Origin: Labrenzia sp. PHM005
Lineage (GTDB): Bacteria > Pseudomonadota > Alphaproteobacteria > Rhizobiales > Stappiaceae
Direction: 5' to 3'
NCBI RefSeq assembly: GCF_006517275.1
Contig: NZ_CP041191.1
Coordinates: 2,351,001-2,415,000 of the forward strand
DNA length: 64,000 nucleotides
The number at the start of each line of letters is the position of its first letter. Position 1 is the first letter of the stretch. This document shows, one piece after another, positions 42,821 through 50,983 of this stretch. Position numbers and translations under genes: made by a program. Below the pieces are notes generated by a model. It did not search any database. It was not told where the DNA came from and saw only the letters and a list, made by a program, of their open reading frames with translations.

Positions 42821-44203
42821 TTACTCTTGGGAAACCATATCCAGATGCCGGCCGCTGCCAGGCGAAGACAGAAGCGCGCCGTTCTGCACGACGATTTCGC
42901 CGCGTCTTAAGACTGTCTCCGGATATCCCTTGAGAGTTTCGCCGGCAAAAGGGTTGTAACCAACGTTGTCATGCAGCGCGTCGGGGAGTTTGTGTGTCCG
43001 TTCCGGGTCCCAAATAACAAGATCTGCGTCTTTGCCGATGCCAAATGAGCCTTTTGTTTTGAGGCCGAAAACTCGCGCGGGCGCTGTCGCCGTGAGTTCG
43101 ACAAACTTGGCCAAGCCACCACGGTCGTTCGAGACCATGGCGTCGAACAAGAGAGGCAAACGAAGTTCCAATCCTGGCTGGCCGTTTGCGATCTTGGGGA
43201 AAGGCGCATCCGCCCCATGACGGAATTTTCCGCTTTCATCCATCCGGTAAGGAGCGTGATCTGAAGTCACGAGCTCCAAATCTTGGCCGAGTGCCGCCCA
43301 AAGGGCGTCCTGATCTTCTTTCTGTCTTTGCGGCGGGCTGCAGAGGAATTTTGCGCTGTCCGGCCGATCAAGAATCTCTTCAGTTTGAAAGAGGTAATGC
43401 GTGCAGGTTTCTGCGTGGATGTTGGCACCACGTGCTTTTGCCCTGCGGACAATCTCGATGCCTTCTTGTGTCGAGATGTGGAAAATCATCACCCGCGCGC
43501 CGGTGAATTCCGAGAACCGGCACATGCGCTCGATCGCCTCGATTTCCGCAAGCCGCGGGTGAGACTGGGCGTGGTATCGCGGCGCGGTCTTGCCTTCCGC
43601 CAAGAGGGTGGCTGTGGCATCCCGGATCATGGCGTCGTTTTCCGCATGCACACACACCAGCGCGCCCGCATCCCTTGCAGTGTGCAATGTGGTCAGGATT
43701 TCGCTATCCTGAAGGCGGACTTTGTCATAGGTGGTGAAGATCTTGATAGACCGGTGCCCGTTAGCGATGGCTGTCTTCAGATCGCTGACGTTCTCGCCGG
43801 ACGTGTCCGCAACAATCATGTGAAAGGCGTAATCCGTCATCGCGCCAGCAGCGGCAAGTTTGCTATAGTCGGCCAGGACATCGCGAATGCGCATGCCCGG
43901 GTGTTGTGCGGCAAAGGACACTGTGGTTGTTGTGCCGCCATGGAGAGCCGACCGGGTTGCTGTTTCGAACGTGTCGGCATTCATCACGCCGGCTCCGGAC
44001 ATCTGTTCGATATGGCAGTGGGTATCCACGCCACCAGGCAAGACAATGCGCCCCCGGGCGTCGATTTCCGTATTTCCTTCGGGTAAGTTGAGGCCGGTTG
44101 CTGCAATGCGCCCATTCACAATGGCAATATCACCCTCGGCGTGCCCTAGTGAATCTCCAAGGATACCATTGCGGATCACTGTATCGTAAACGGGTAGGGT
44201 CAT
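42821..44203 (-). CDS. Dihydropyrimidinase/hydantoinase-type amidohydrolase (unit 2)
   Basis: This 460-residue cyclic amidohydrolase has the same fold and ligand set as unit 1 but is clearly diverged: HCH in GGVDTHCHIEQM near 60, lysine in RSIKIFTTYDKV near 149, VCVHAENDAM near 182, MIFHISTQEG near 236 and ELVTSDHAPYRM near 312. It has a strong ribosome site (AAAGAGGAG). It is transcribed alone, divergently from GntR 2, with the operator TTGGTATACCAA in the shared promoter. The same operator precedes the long operon at 45066, so it is probably part of that regulon. Confidence 0.87.
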   Translation of the reverse strand: MTLPVYDTVIRNGILGDSLGHAEGDIAIVNGRIAATGLNLPEGNTEIDARGRIVLPGGVDTHCHIEQMSGAGVMNADTFETATRSALHGGTTTTVSFAAQHPGMRIRDVLADYSKLAAAGAMTDYAFHMIVADTSGENVSDLKTAIANGHRSIKIFTTYDKVRLQDSEILTTLHTARDAGALVCVHAENDAMIRDATATLLAEGKTAPRYHAQSHPRLAEIEAIERMCRFSEFTGARVMIFHISTQEGIEIVRRAKARGANIHAETCTHYLFQTEEILDRPDSAKFLCSPPQRQKEDQDALWAALGQDLELVTSDHAPYRMDESGKFRHGADAPFPKIANGQPGLELRLPLLFDAMVSNDRGGLAKFVELTATAPARVFGLKTKGSFGIGKDADLVIWDPERTHKLPDALHDNVGYNPFAGETLKGYPETVLRRGEIVVQNGALLSSPGSGRHLDMVSQE

Positions 44204-44235
44204 GCATCGCTCCTCTTTGCAAAATTAGAATACGC

Positions 44236-44247
44236 TTGGTATACCAA
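44236..44247. promoter_or_regulatory. GntR-type operator TTGGTATACCAA, copy 1
   Basis: This perfect 12-bp palindrome lies 33 bases from the hydantoinase 2 ATG and 47 bases before the GntR 2 ATG. The same 12 bases form the centre of the site at 45029-45046. Confidence 0.68.
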
Positions 44248-44294
44248 AGATGCAAACACGACCTGTAAAGGCGCTATTTAGGTGTAGGAAACTC

Positions 44295-44951
44295 ATGCCG
44301 GTACAGCAGGCAGCAGAGCCAAATTTAACAGAGCATACCTTGGAACGGCTTCGCAAGATGATCCTTTGTGGTGATCTTGCGGCTGGTACGCCTTTGCAAG
44401 AGCGCGCCTTTGCGGAGCGTCTCGGTGTATCGCGGACACCTCTTCGGGAAGCCATAACCCGATTGATCACGGAAGGTCTCGTCACTCGAAGTGCGCGGGG
44501 GACGCCGACTGTTTCCCGGATTTCAGTCTCCGAAATCGTCGAGATCTTACACGTGCGCCGATTGTTGGAATGCGAGGCGGCGCGGCAGGCGGCCAGCGTC
44601 AACTCTGCTCCAGAAGATTGGTTGAATTTCAAGTCGACTATTGAAAAGTTCTTGGAAAGCGAACGTCCGGACCCGGTTACGCACGCGGACTTTGACTTTG
44701 ATTTGCATATGCATATCGCCAAAACCGCCGGATCTAAGCTGCTCACTGAAATGATACAGGGCCTTAAACTCAAGACGCGCATTTTCGATCAGGGGGAAAT
44801 CCCGTCGCGTTTTGAGCCTGGGGCGCGGGAGCATGTCGAAATCATAGACGCGATTCTGGCCCGCGACCCGGATGCGGCCGAAGCGGCCATGCGCCGGCAT
44901 ATCGAAAATGCCCGTGAGGCGATCCTGGCGCACATCCATCGGCTTTCCTGA
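44295..44951 (+). CDS. GntR-family regulator, FCD subfamily (2)
   Basis: This is a 218-residue protein from the ATG at 44295 (AGGA upstream); the frame extends to 44250 but without a ribosome site and into the operator region. It has a GntR winged helix at 12-75 (LERLRKMILCGDLAAGTPLQERAFAERLGVSRTPLREAITRLITEGLV) and an FCD domain from about 85 with DFDFDLHMHIAK and the C-terminal MRRHIENA. Two identical palindromes flank the gene, in front of the divergent hydantoinase and of the downstream operon, making this a local regulator of both. A perfect terminator follows it. Confidence 0.9.
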   Translation: MPVQQAAEPNLTEHTLERLRKMILCGDLAAGTPLQERAFAERLGVSRTPLREAITRLITEGLVTRSARGTPTVSRISVSEIVEILHVRRLLECEAARQAASVNSAPEDWLNFKSTIEKFLESERPDPVTHADFDFDLHMHIAKTAGSKLLTEMIQGLKLKTRIFDQGEIPSRFEPGAREHVEIIDAILARDPDAAEAAMRRHIENAREAILAHIHRLS

Positions 44952-44977
44952 CCAAATATTAGTCAAATCCAAATTTT

Positions 44978-45007
44978 AACCCGCGCATGACCGATGCGCG
45001 GGTTTTT
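44978..45007 (+). terminator. Rho-independent terminator after GntR 2
   Basis: AACCCGCGCAT (44978-44988) and ATGCGCGGGTT (44994-45004) form a perfect 11-bp GC-rich stem with a 5-base loop and then a T-run. It separates the regulator transcript from the downstream operon, whose own promoter with operator begins right after. Confidence 0.88.
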
Positions 45008-45028
45008 GCTGCATTGACACTTGGAGTT

Positions 45029-45046
45029 CCATTGGTATACCAATGG
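45029..45046. promoter_or_regulatory. GntR-type operator CCATTGGTATACCAATGG, copy 2
   Basis: This perfect 18-bp palindrome contains the 12-bp site of 44236-44247. It lies 19 bases before the first ATG of the long operon, where bound repressor would block the promoter. Confidence 0.7.
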
Positions 45047-45065
45047 TGTTCGAGAGGATTTTTTG

Positions 45066-45467
45066 ATGTCGATTGCCCTTGAGATGCCGGCCGCGCCCGA
45101 GCTTCAAATCACGTTCTTGTATTTTCATGATGTGCCGCGCGCTCAGGAATTCTATGCGCGCGTGTTGGGCGCACAACTCGTCATCGATCAAGGCTGGTCA
45201 AAGATTTATCAACTGGCTGGTGCAGCGCATGTTGGTCTGGTCGATCAATCGCGCGGCGCCAAGCGGGCAAGCGTCGACAAGCCGGTGCAGCTCTGCCTTC
45301 GGGTTCCCGATGTTGATGCCTGGCATGGTTGGGCACGGGTCCAAAAGGTTGCAGCATTGACTGAGCCGCGCGACAGCGCCGAGCTCGGAATCCGAGCATT
45401 CGTTTTCGATGATCCGGAAGGCTATCAGATTGAAATTCAGTCCGTCCTCGAAAAGGCGGCTGCATAA
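45066..45467 (+). CDS. VOC-family (glyoxalase/bleomycin-resistance fold) protein
   Basis: This 133-residue protein has the paired beta-alpha-beta-beta-beta repeats of the vicinal oxygen chelate family: ITFLYFHDVPRAQEFYARVLG near 15-35 and VQLCLRVPDVDAWHGWA near 76, ending with FVFDDPEGYQIEIQSV, where the Glu is a usual metal ligand. The His of the first half may be in FHD. It is first in the operon, with the GntR operator in front. Family members isomerise, epimerise or cleave small metabolites; the substrate here is unknown. Confidence 0.8.
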   Translation: MSIALEMPAAPELQITFLYFHDVPRAQEFYARVLGAQLVIDQGWSKIYQLAGAAHVGLVDQSRGAKRASVDKPVQLCLRVPDVDAWHGWARVQKVAALTEPRDSAELGIRAFVFDDPEGYQIEIQSVLEKAAA

Positions 45468-45521
45468 CCAGAAGGGCGGTCAACGCCTGTCACCCTACCA
45501 GAACCCAGAGGGGACAAAGAT

Positions 45522-47075
45522 ATGTCTACAATTAATACAGCGCTTCGGGCGTTGGCAGCATCCGTGTGTCTAGCCGCTCTTACGGTGGGTGCAGCCTCCG
45601 CTGAAAAAAGCCTCACGATTGGTTTGACTGCGGATGCGACGCACATGGATCCACAGGCCGGGGAGGAGCTGTCCTCCAACATCATGTTTTATCACATTTA
45701 CGATCCGCTCGTCCGCCGCACGCCGGATCTCACTTTTGAGCCCGGCCTGGCCGAGAGCTGGGAATTAATTGACGAAACGACCTGGCATTTCAAGTTGCGC
45801 AACGGCGTTAAGTTCCATGATGGTGATGAGCTGAAGGCCTCTGATGTCGTCTACACGCTCAACCGCCTCAAGGAATCTCTGATGGTCAATCTTGCGGCCA
45901 ATATCGAGAGCTTTAAAGCGATTGACGATCACACAGTCGAGATCAAGACGCCTGCGCCTTATGCGGCGCTTCCCAATGATCTTGCCGCGATTTTGATCCT
46001 GTCCGAAGACCATGTGAACAAGGTCGGCAACGATGGTCTAGAACAGAATCCGATGGGAACCGGGCCGTACAAACTCGTAGATTGGGTCCGTGAGGACAAG
46101 GTCGAGCTCGAGGCCTTTGATGACTACTACATGGGTGAGGCTGGGATCGAGAACGTGACGTTCCGCCCGATAACCAACCCGGCAACCCGGACTGCGGCTC
46201 TGCTGACCGGTGAAGTCGATATTGTCCAGGACCTCGCCGTCCGTGATGTTGAGCGTGTCAAGGGCGAAGACGGTTTTGAGGTGGTCACGCGTCCCTCTCT
46301 CCTGAACCTCGTCCTAGCGCTCGACATGCGGGAAAACAGCCCGACCATTGACGGTGAAAACCCGATGACAGATCGCCGAGTGCGCGAAGCGATGGCTCGT
46401 GCAATCGATGTCACCGCCTTGCAACGTGCGATCATGGGCGGCCTGTCCACGCCTTCCGAACAGTATGTTCCATCCAGTCACGTGGGCTATGTTGACGGTT
46501 TGAATTTCCGCGAGATGTATCCATACAACGTCGAAAAAGCGAAGGAATTGATGGCAGATGCCGGTGTCGAGGGTTTCACTCTGACGCTGGACGCAACCAA
46601 CAACCGTTATGTCAACGACGCGCAAATTGCCCAAGCACTTGCGGGCATGCTCGCCAAAATCGGTGTCAATGTTGAGCTCAACGTGATGCCGAAGTCCAAC
46701 TTCTGGGGCTACATCCGCGTTCCAACTGAAAATTCCAGCTTCATCATGTCCGGCTGGGACGTACCATCCGGAGACGCGGGCTCCATGTACGGGGCGCTTT
46801 TCTACAGCCGGGACAAGCGCGAAGGCTATGGTCAGGTCAATCGCGGCAGCTACTCCAATTCAGAAGTTGATGCTCTGATCGACAAGGCAGACAGTACGGC
46901 CAAGGTGGAAGAGCGGGACGCGCATCTTCAACAGGCTACCAAGATCCTCATGCGCGAAATCCCGATGATCCCGGTTCACTACGAACAGGACATTTACGGT
47001 GCGCGCGACGGGGTCGAGTTCAGCCCGCGCACGGACAAATTCCTGTGGGCCTACGACATGGATGTTGCCCAATAA
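45522..47075 (+). CDS. Oligopeptide/dipeptide-type ABC transporter substrate-binding protein (family 5)
   Basis: This exported binding protein of 517 residues has a signal peptide at 1-27 (ending ASA before EKSLTIG). It has the family 5 signatures: ADATHMDPQAGEELSSNIMFYHIYDPLVRR near 38, the WHFKLRNGVKFHDGDELKASDVVYTLNRL segment near 88, and NPMGTGPYKLVDW near 178. It is followed by a hairpin and then the permease genes. Family 5 proteins bind peptides, but many relatives in catabolic loci bind other small molecules. The associated amidohydrolases suggest a nitrogen heterocycle or acylated amino acid. Confidence 0.92.
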   Translation: MSTINTALRALAASVCLAALTVGAASAEKSLTIGLTADATHMDPQAGEELSSNIMFYHIYDPLVRRTPDLTFEPGLAESWELIDETTWHFKLRNGVKFHDGDELKASDVVYTLNRLKESLMVNLAANIESFKAIDDHTVEIKTPAPYAALPNDLAAILILSEDHVNKVGNDGLEQNPMGTGPYKLVDWVREDKVELEAFDDYYMGEAGIENVTFRPITNPATRTAALLTGEVDIVQDLAVRDVERVKGEDGFEVVTRPSLLNLVLALDMRENSPTIDGENPMTDRRVREAMARAIDVTALQRAIMGGLSTPSEQYVPSSHVGYVDGLNFREMYPYNVEKAKELMADAGVEGFTLTLDATNNRYVNDAQIAQALAGMLAKIGVNVELNVMPKSNFWGYIRVPTENSSFIMSGWDVPSGDAGSMYGALFYSRDKREGYGQVNRGSYSNSEVDALIDKADSTAKVEERDAHLQQATKILMREIPMIPVHYEQDIYGARDGVEFSPRTDKFLWAYDMDVAQ

Positions 47076-47083
47076 AACGCAGC

Positions 47084-47108
47084 TGCGGGGTGCTTGTTGC
47101 ATCCCGCA
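47084..47108 (+). other. Intercistronic stem-loop after family 5 binding protein
   Basis: TGCGGGGTGC (47084-47093) and GCATCCCGCA (47099-47108) form a 10-bp stem with one G-T wobble and a 5-base loop, nine bases after the binding-protein stop. It is in the same place as the hairpins after the four other exported binding proteins of this window. Confidence 0.6.
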
Positions 47109-47141
47109 TCTTCTTGAGGGGAATTGGGGAGGTCCGCCAAC

Positions 47142-48107
47142 GTGCTGGGCTATATCATCAAGCGGCTCATTCAGATGCTGATAGTGCTCTGGGCCGTGTC
47201 TATCATCGTGTTTTTGATGATGAGTTTCACCGGCGATCCGGTGTTCATGGTTGTGCCGATTGACGCGACCGATGCCGAGATCGAGCAGGCCCGCCGCATT
47301 CTCGGGCTCGATCGCTCGCTGCCGGAACAGTATCTTATTTTTGTGCAGAACATGCTCCAGGGAGACTTTGGCCGTTCCTACGTATTTCGCGAACCGGCTC
47401 TCGACCTGATCCTGGAACGCTTACCCGCGACCCTCGAATTGGTGCTTGTTGCCATGGCGATGTCAGCGCTTGTCGCCATCCCGCTCGGGGTTTATGCCGG
47501 GGCAAATCCCGGCCGGTTTTCCAGCCGATCGATCATGTCTGGGTCGCTACTCGGAATTTCCTTGCCGAGCTTCTGGGTCGGCATGATGCTGATCTTCCTG
47601 TTTGCGGTGAAATGGCGGATTTTCCCATCTTCCGGGCGCGGTGACACTGAAGCGTTCCTTGGAGCGCAGTTGTCAATTCTGACTGCTGATGGGTGGAGCC
47701 ATGTGATCTTACCGTCTCTGACGCTGTCTCTTGCGACCATGGCCATGCTGTTGCGCATCACTCGCGCCGGCATGATGGAAGTGACCCGTCAGGACTACAT
47801 GAAATTCGCAAGGGCCAAGGGTGTCTCCCGGCGTGGTGTTCTCTATGGGCACGGTCTGCGCAATGCCCTGATCCCGGTGGTGACGATATTCGGGATTCAG
47901 CTGGGCGATCTGATTGCCTTTGCCACCATCACGGAGACCATTTTTGCCTGGCCGGGTCTCGGCAAACTCCTGATCGATTCCATCTACCGTGCGGATCGTC
48001 CGGTAATCGTTGTCTACCTGATGCTGGTGGCGGTGATTTTCGTGGTGATTAATCTCATTGTCGACATCGTTTACACGCTGATCGACCCGCGCATCACGGT
48101 GAAATGA
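47142..48107 (+). CDS. Oligopeptide-type ABC permease (DppB family)
   Basis: This is an inner-membrane permease of about 321 residues with six hydrophobic segments, the N-terminal LGYIIKRLIQMLIVLWAVSIIVFLMM segment and the DppB loop EVTRQDYMKFARAKGVSRRGVLYGHGLRNALIPV. The start is GTG at 47142 with GGGGAGG upstream; an in-frame TTG at 47124 sits in that ribosome site. It precedes the second permease by one base. Confidence 0.92.
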   Translation: MLGYIIKRLIQMLIVLWAVSIIVFLMMSFTGDPVFMVVPIDATDAEIEQARRILGLDRSLPEQYLIFVQNMLQGDFGRSYVFREPALDLILERLPATLELVLVAMAMSALVAIPLGVYAGANPGRFSSRSIMSGSLLGISLPSFWVGMMLIFLFAVKWRIFPSSGRGDTEAFLGAQLSILTADGWSHVILPSLTLSLATMAMLLRITRAGMMEVTRQDYMKFARAKGVSRRGVLYGHGLRNALIPVVTIFGIQLGDLIAFATITETIFAWPGLGKLLIDSIYRADRPVIVVYLMLVAVIFVVINLIVDIVYTLIDPRITVK

Positions 48108-48108
48108 C

Positions 48109-48984
48109 ATGATGACCGCGTTTTTCTCCTCCGAGTTTTTCTCAAATTACCGCCGCAACGCATCGGCAATCGCTGGAAGCCTGATCCTTGTCTGCTTCGT
48201 TGTCATTGTCCTGTTCGGACCGTTTCTGGTGGCGCAGGATCCTTATGATATCGCAGCTCTGGATCTGATGGACAGTTACAAACCCCCGGCCTGGCTGCCG
48301 GGCGGAGATCCCCGTTTCCTGCTCGGCACGGATGGTCAGGGAAGGGACGTTCTGGCGGCGATCTTCTACGGCACACGCATCTCCGTGATGATCGGTGTCA
48401 CCGCGATGGTGTGTTCCTTGATGCTCGGGACGCTGGTTGGCCTGTTGGCCGGCTATTTCGGTGGACGCGTGGATGCATTCATGATGCGGGTGGCCGACAT
48501 ACAGCTGTCCTTTCCATCCATGCTGATCGCCTTGTTCCTGATGTCCGCATTCGGCACCGGCATCGACAAGGTCCTGATCGCCCTGACGGCGGTTGGCTGG
48601 GTTGTCTATGCACGGACGGTCCGTGGGCAAACACTTTCCGAGGTTGGGCGCGAGTACGTGCAAGCTGCCCGGGTGTCCGGACTGCGCGACGGCAAGATCA
48701 TTGGCCGTCATATTCTCCCAAACGTGACGACGCCTTTGATTGTTGTTGCCACCGTTCAGGTCGGCACATTCATCCTGATTGAAGCGAGCCTGTCGTTTCT
48801 GGGGGTCGGCGTACCCATTACACAGCCGTCCCTCGGTCTCCTGATCAAAAATGGTTTCGATGTTCTGTTTTCCGGACTCTGGTGGGTATCCGTATTCCCC
48901 GGCCTGTTCATCATGGCTCTGGTGTTCGGCATCAACCTGTTCGGCGACTTTCTGCGTGACGAACTCAATCCGAGGCTGAAGTGA
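48109..48984 (+). CDS. Oligopeptide-type ABC permease (DppC family)
   Basis: This 291-residue permease has the DppC N-terminal cytoplasmic helix and first membrane segment (ASAIAGSLILVCFVVIVLFG), the external LGTDGQGRDVLAAIFYGTRIS motif near 77, and the ATPase-contact loop EVGREYVQAARVSGLRDGKIIGRHILPN near 180. Together with the DppB protein it makes the heterodimeric channel. The stop overlaps the start of the first ATPase. Confidence 0.93.
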   Translation: MMTAFFSSEFFSNYRRNASAIAGSLILVCFVVIVLFGPFLVAQDPYDIAALDLMDSYKPPAWLPGGDPRFLLGTDGQGRDVLAAIFYGTRISVMIGVTAMVCSLMLGTLVGLLAGYFGGRVDAFMMRVADIQLSFPSMLIALFLMSAFGTGIDKVLIALTAVGWVVYARTVRGQTLSEVGREYVQAARVSGLRDGKIIGRHILPNVTTPLIVVATVQVGTFILIEASLSFLGVGVPITQPSLGLLIKNGFDVLFSGLWWVSVFPGLFIMALVFGINLFGDFLRDELNPRLK

Positions 48985-49973
48985 TGGAACACACGCAAGA
49001 ACCACTTCTCAAGGTCGCGGATCTGCGGACGCACTTCCACACCTTTGCCGGAACGGTAAAGGCCGTTGATGGCGTTTCGTTCCAGATCGGCAAGGGCGAA
49101 ATCATGGGTCTCGTCGGCGAATCTGGTGGCGGCAAATCCGTGGTCGGGTTTTCCATTCTTGGTCTGATTGATCCGCCTGGCCGGATCGAAAGCGGGCAGA
49201 TCGCGTTTGACGGCGAAAATCTGGCGGGCGCTTCTGAAGACCGGCTGCGTCAGATCCGGGGCAAGGAGATCGCCATGATCTTCCAGGATCCGATGACGTC
49301 GCTCAATCCGCTGCACACCATCGGCCGGCAGATGGATGAAATGCTGCGCCTTCATACGAACCTGGACAAAGCCGCGCGCCGCAAGCGCTGCATTCAGATG
49401 CTCGAAGATGTGGGGATCAGTCAGGCCGCCGACCGCCTGTCGTCCTACCCGCATCAGTTTTCAGGGGGCATGCGCCAGCGGGTGGTGATCGCGATTGCCA
49501 TGCTCGCCGAACCGCGTCTGATCGTTGCCGACGAGCCGACGACTGCGCTGGATGTCACCATACAGGCCCAAATCCTTAAGCTGATCAAGCGACAGGTGCG
49601 CGAGCATGGGGCGTCGATGATCCTGGTGACCCACGATCTGGCCGTTGTTGCCGAAATGGCGGACCACATCACGGTGCTCTATTGCGGCAAGGTCGTTGAA
49701 CGCGGCCCGACCCGCGCGGTGATCGATACGCCGCGGCACCCATATACAGCAGGCCTGATTGCGTCGATTCCGGATCCAACGGATCGCAAGCACCGGCTGG
49801 ATCAGATCCCGGGAGCAGTTCCCGACATTCGCAAACTGCCGAGAGGCTGCAATTTTCAGGACCGGTGCCCTCGGGCAAAGGCGCGCTGCGCAGAGATGGA
49901 GCCGGTTTTGGTAGAGCAGGACAAGGACCGGTTAACCGCCTGTCATTTTCCAGTCGAAGGGGAACCGGCATGA
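48984..49973 (+). CDS. Oligopeptide-type ABC ATPase (DppD family)
   Basis: This is an ATPase of 329 residues: Walker A GESGGGKS near 43, Q-loop MIFQDPMTSLNP near 95, signature FSGGMRQRVVIAIAM near 156, Walker B LIVADEPTTALDV near 175. The C-terminal extension contains the four-cysteine oligopeptide/dipeptide motif (CNFQDRCPRAKARC near 290). I use the ATG at 48984 that overlaps the preceding stop; a GTG at 48981 is an alternative. Confidence 0.92.
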   Translation: MEHTQEPLLKVADLRTHFHTFAGTVKAVDGVSFQIGKGEIMGLVGESGGGKSVVGFSILGLIDPPGRIESGQIAFDGENLAGASEDRLRQIRGKEIAMIFQDPMTSLNPLHTIGRQMDEMLRLHTNLDKAARRKRCIQMLEDVGISQAADRLSSYPHQFSGGMRQRVVIAIAMLAEPRLIVADEPTTALDVTIQAQILKLIKRQVREHGASMILVTHDLAVVAEMADHITVLYCGKVVERGPTRAVIDTPRHPYTAGLIASIPDPTDRKHRLDQIPGAVPDIRKLPRGCNFQDRCPRAKARCAEMEPVLVEQDKDRLTACHFPVEGEPA

Positions 49974-50983
49974 CGGCGATGTTAGAGGTCAAAGGCCTTG
50001 AGCAGCGGTTCGACATTGGCGGCGGGCTTCTGGACCGGCTGAAATTTGAGAAAGGCCGGTTGCGCGCACCCAAGCGGGTGGTTCATGCGGTCAATGGCGT
50101 GTCTTTTGAAGTGAAGGAAGGCGAGGTGCTTGCTCTTGTCGGGGAGTCCGGTTGTGGCAAGTCGACGGTCGCCAAGACCATCGCCCGCATTCACACACCG
50201 ACAGCCGGAACTGTCAGCATTGAAGGCAAAGACATCCAGGACCTGTCACCAAAGGAGCTGTTGCCGGTTCGCTCGAAAATGCAGATGATCTTTCAGGATC
50301 CCTATGCGTCCTTGAACCCGCGACAGAAGGTGCGTGACATCGTGGCAGAACCGCTGGCCGAACAAACCGGCAGCTGGGCCCAAGCGCATGCACGAACGGA
50401 AGAGCTGTTGGCGCGTGTGGGGCTCAACGCCGAGCACGCGGGACGCTATCCCCACCAATTCTCCGGCGGTCAGCGCCAACGGATTGGCATTGCCCGGGCT
50501 CTGTCGGTTAATCCGAAGTTGATTATTGCGGATGAACCCGTTTCTGCGCTTGATGTGTCCATCCAGGCGCAGATCCTCAACTTGATGATGGATCTCCGGG
50601 ATGAATTTGGCCTGGCCTATCTGTTTATTAGTCACGACCTGAGTGTCGTCCATCATATCGCCGACCGGGTCGCGGTGATGTATCTGGGGTTTATTGTTGA
50701 AACAGCCCCTCGCGACCGGATTTTTTCAGCCCCCCGTCATCCCTACACACGTGCGCTCCTGTCAGCGGCACCGTCTCTGGATCCCGCCAAAAAGTCGACC
50801 CAGCTGGATTTGAAGGGGGAGGTGCCGTCGGCGCTGTCTTTGCCGTCCGGCTGCTGTTTTCGTACCCGCTGTCCGTTTGCCTGGGAGCGGTGTGCTGCCG
50901 AACGCCCGGTGTTGAAAGAAAATGGTGCCGGGCAGCAGATCGCCTGTCATCTGATTGATGAGCCGGCGCGGGACGTGGCATGA
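49970..50983 (+). CDS. Oligopeptide-type ABC ATPase (DppF family)
   Basis: This is the second ATPase, 337 residues: Walker [10 protein letters not shown] near 57, Q-loop [13 protein letters not shown] near 104, signature [15 protein letters not shown] near 163, Walker [14 protein letters not shown] near 183. The C-terminal cysteine motif is [14 protein letters not shown] near 295. Its ATG overlaps the DppD stop. It is followed, again with overlap, by the unusual binding-protein-like gene. Confidence 0.93.
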   Translation: MTAMLEVKGLEQRFDIGGGLLDRLKFEKGRLRAPKRVVHAVNGVSFEVKEGEVLALVGESGCGKSTVAKTIARIHTPTAGTVSIEGKDIQDLSPKELLPVRSKMQMIFQDPYASLNPRQKVRDIVAEPLAEQTGSWAQAHARTEELLARVGLNAEHAGRYPHQFSGGQRQRIGIARALSVNPKLIIADEPVSALDVSIQAQILNLMMDLRDEFGLAYLFISHDLSVVHHIADRVAVMYLGFIVETAPRDRIFSAPRHPYTRALLSAAPSLDPAKKSTQLDLKGEVPSALSLPSGCCFRTRCPFAWERCAAERPVLKENGAGQQIACHLIDEPARDVA

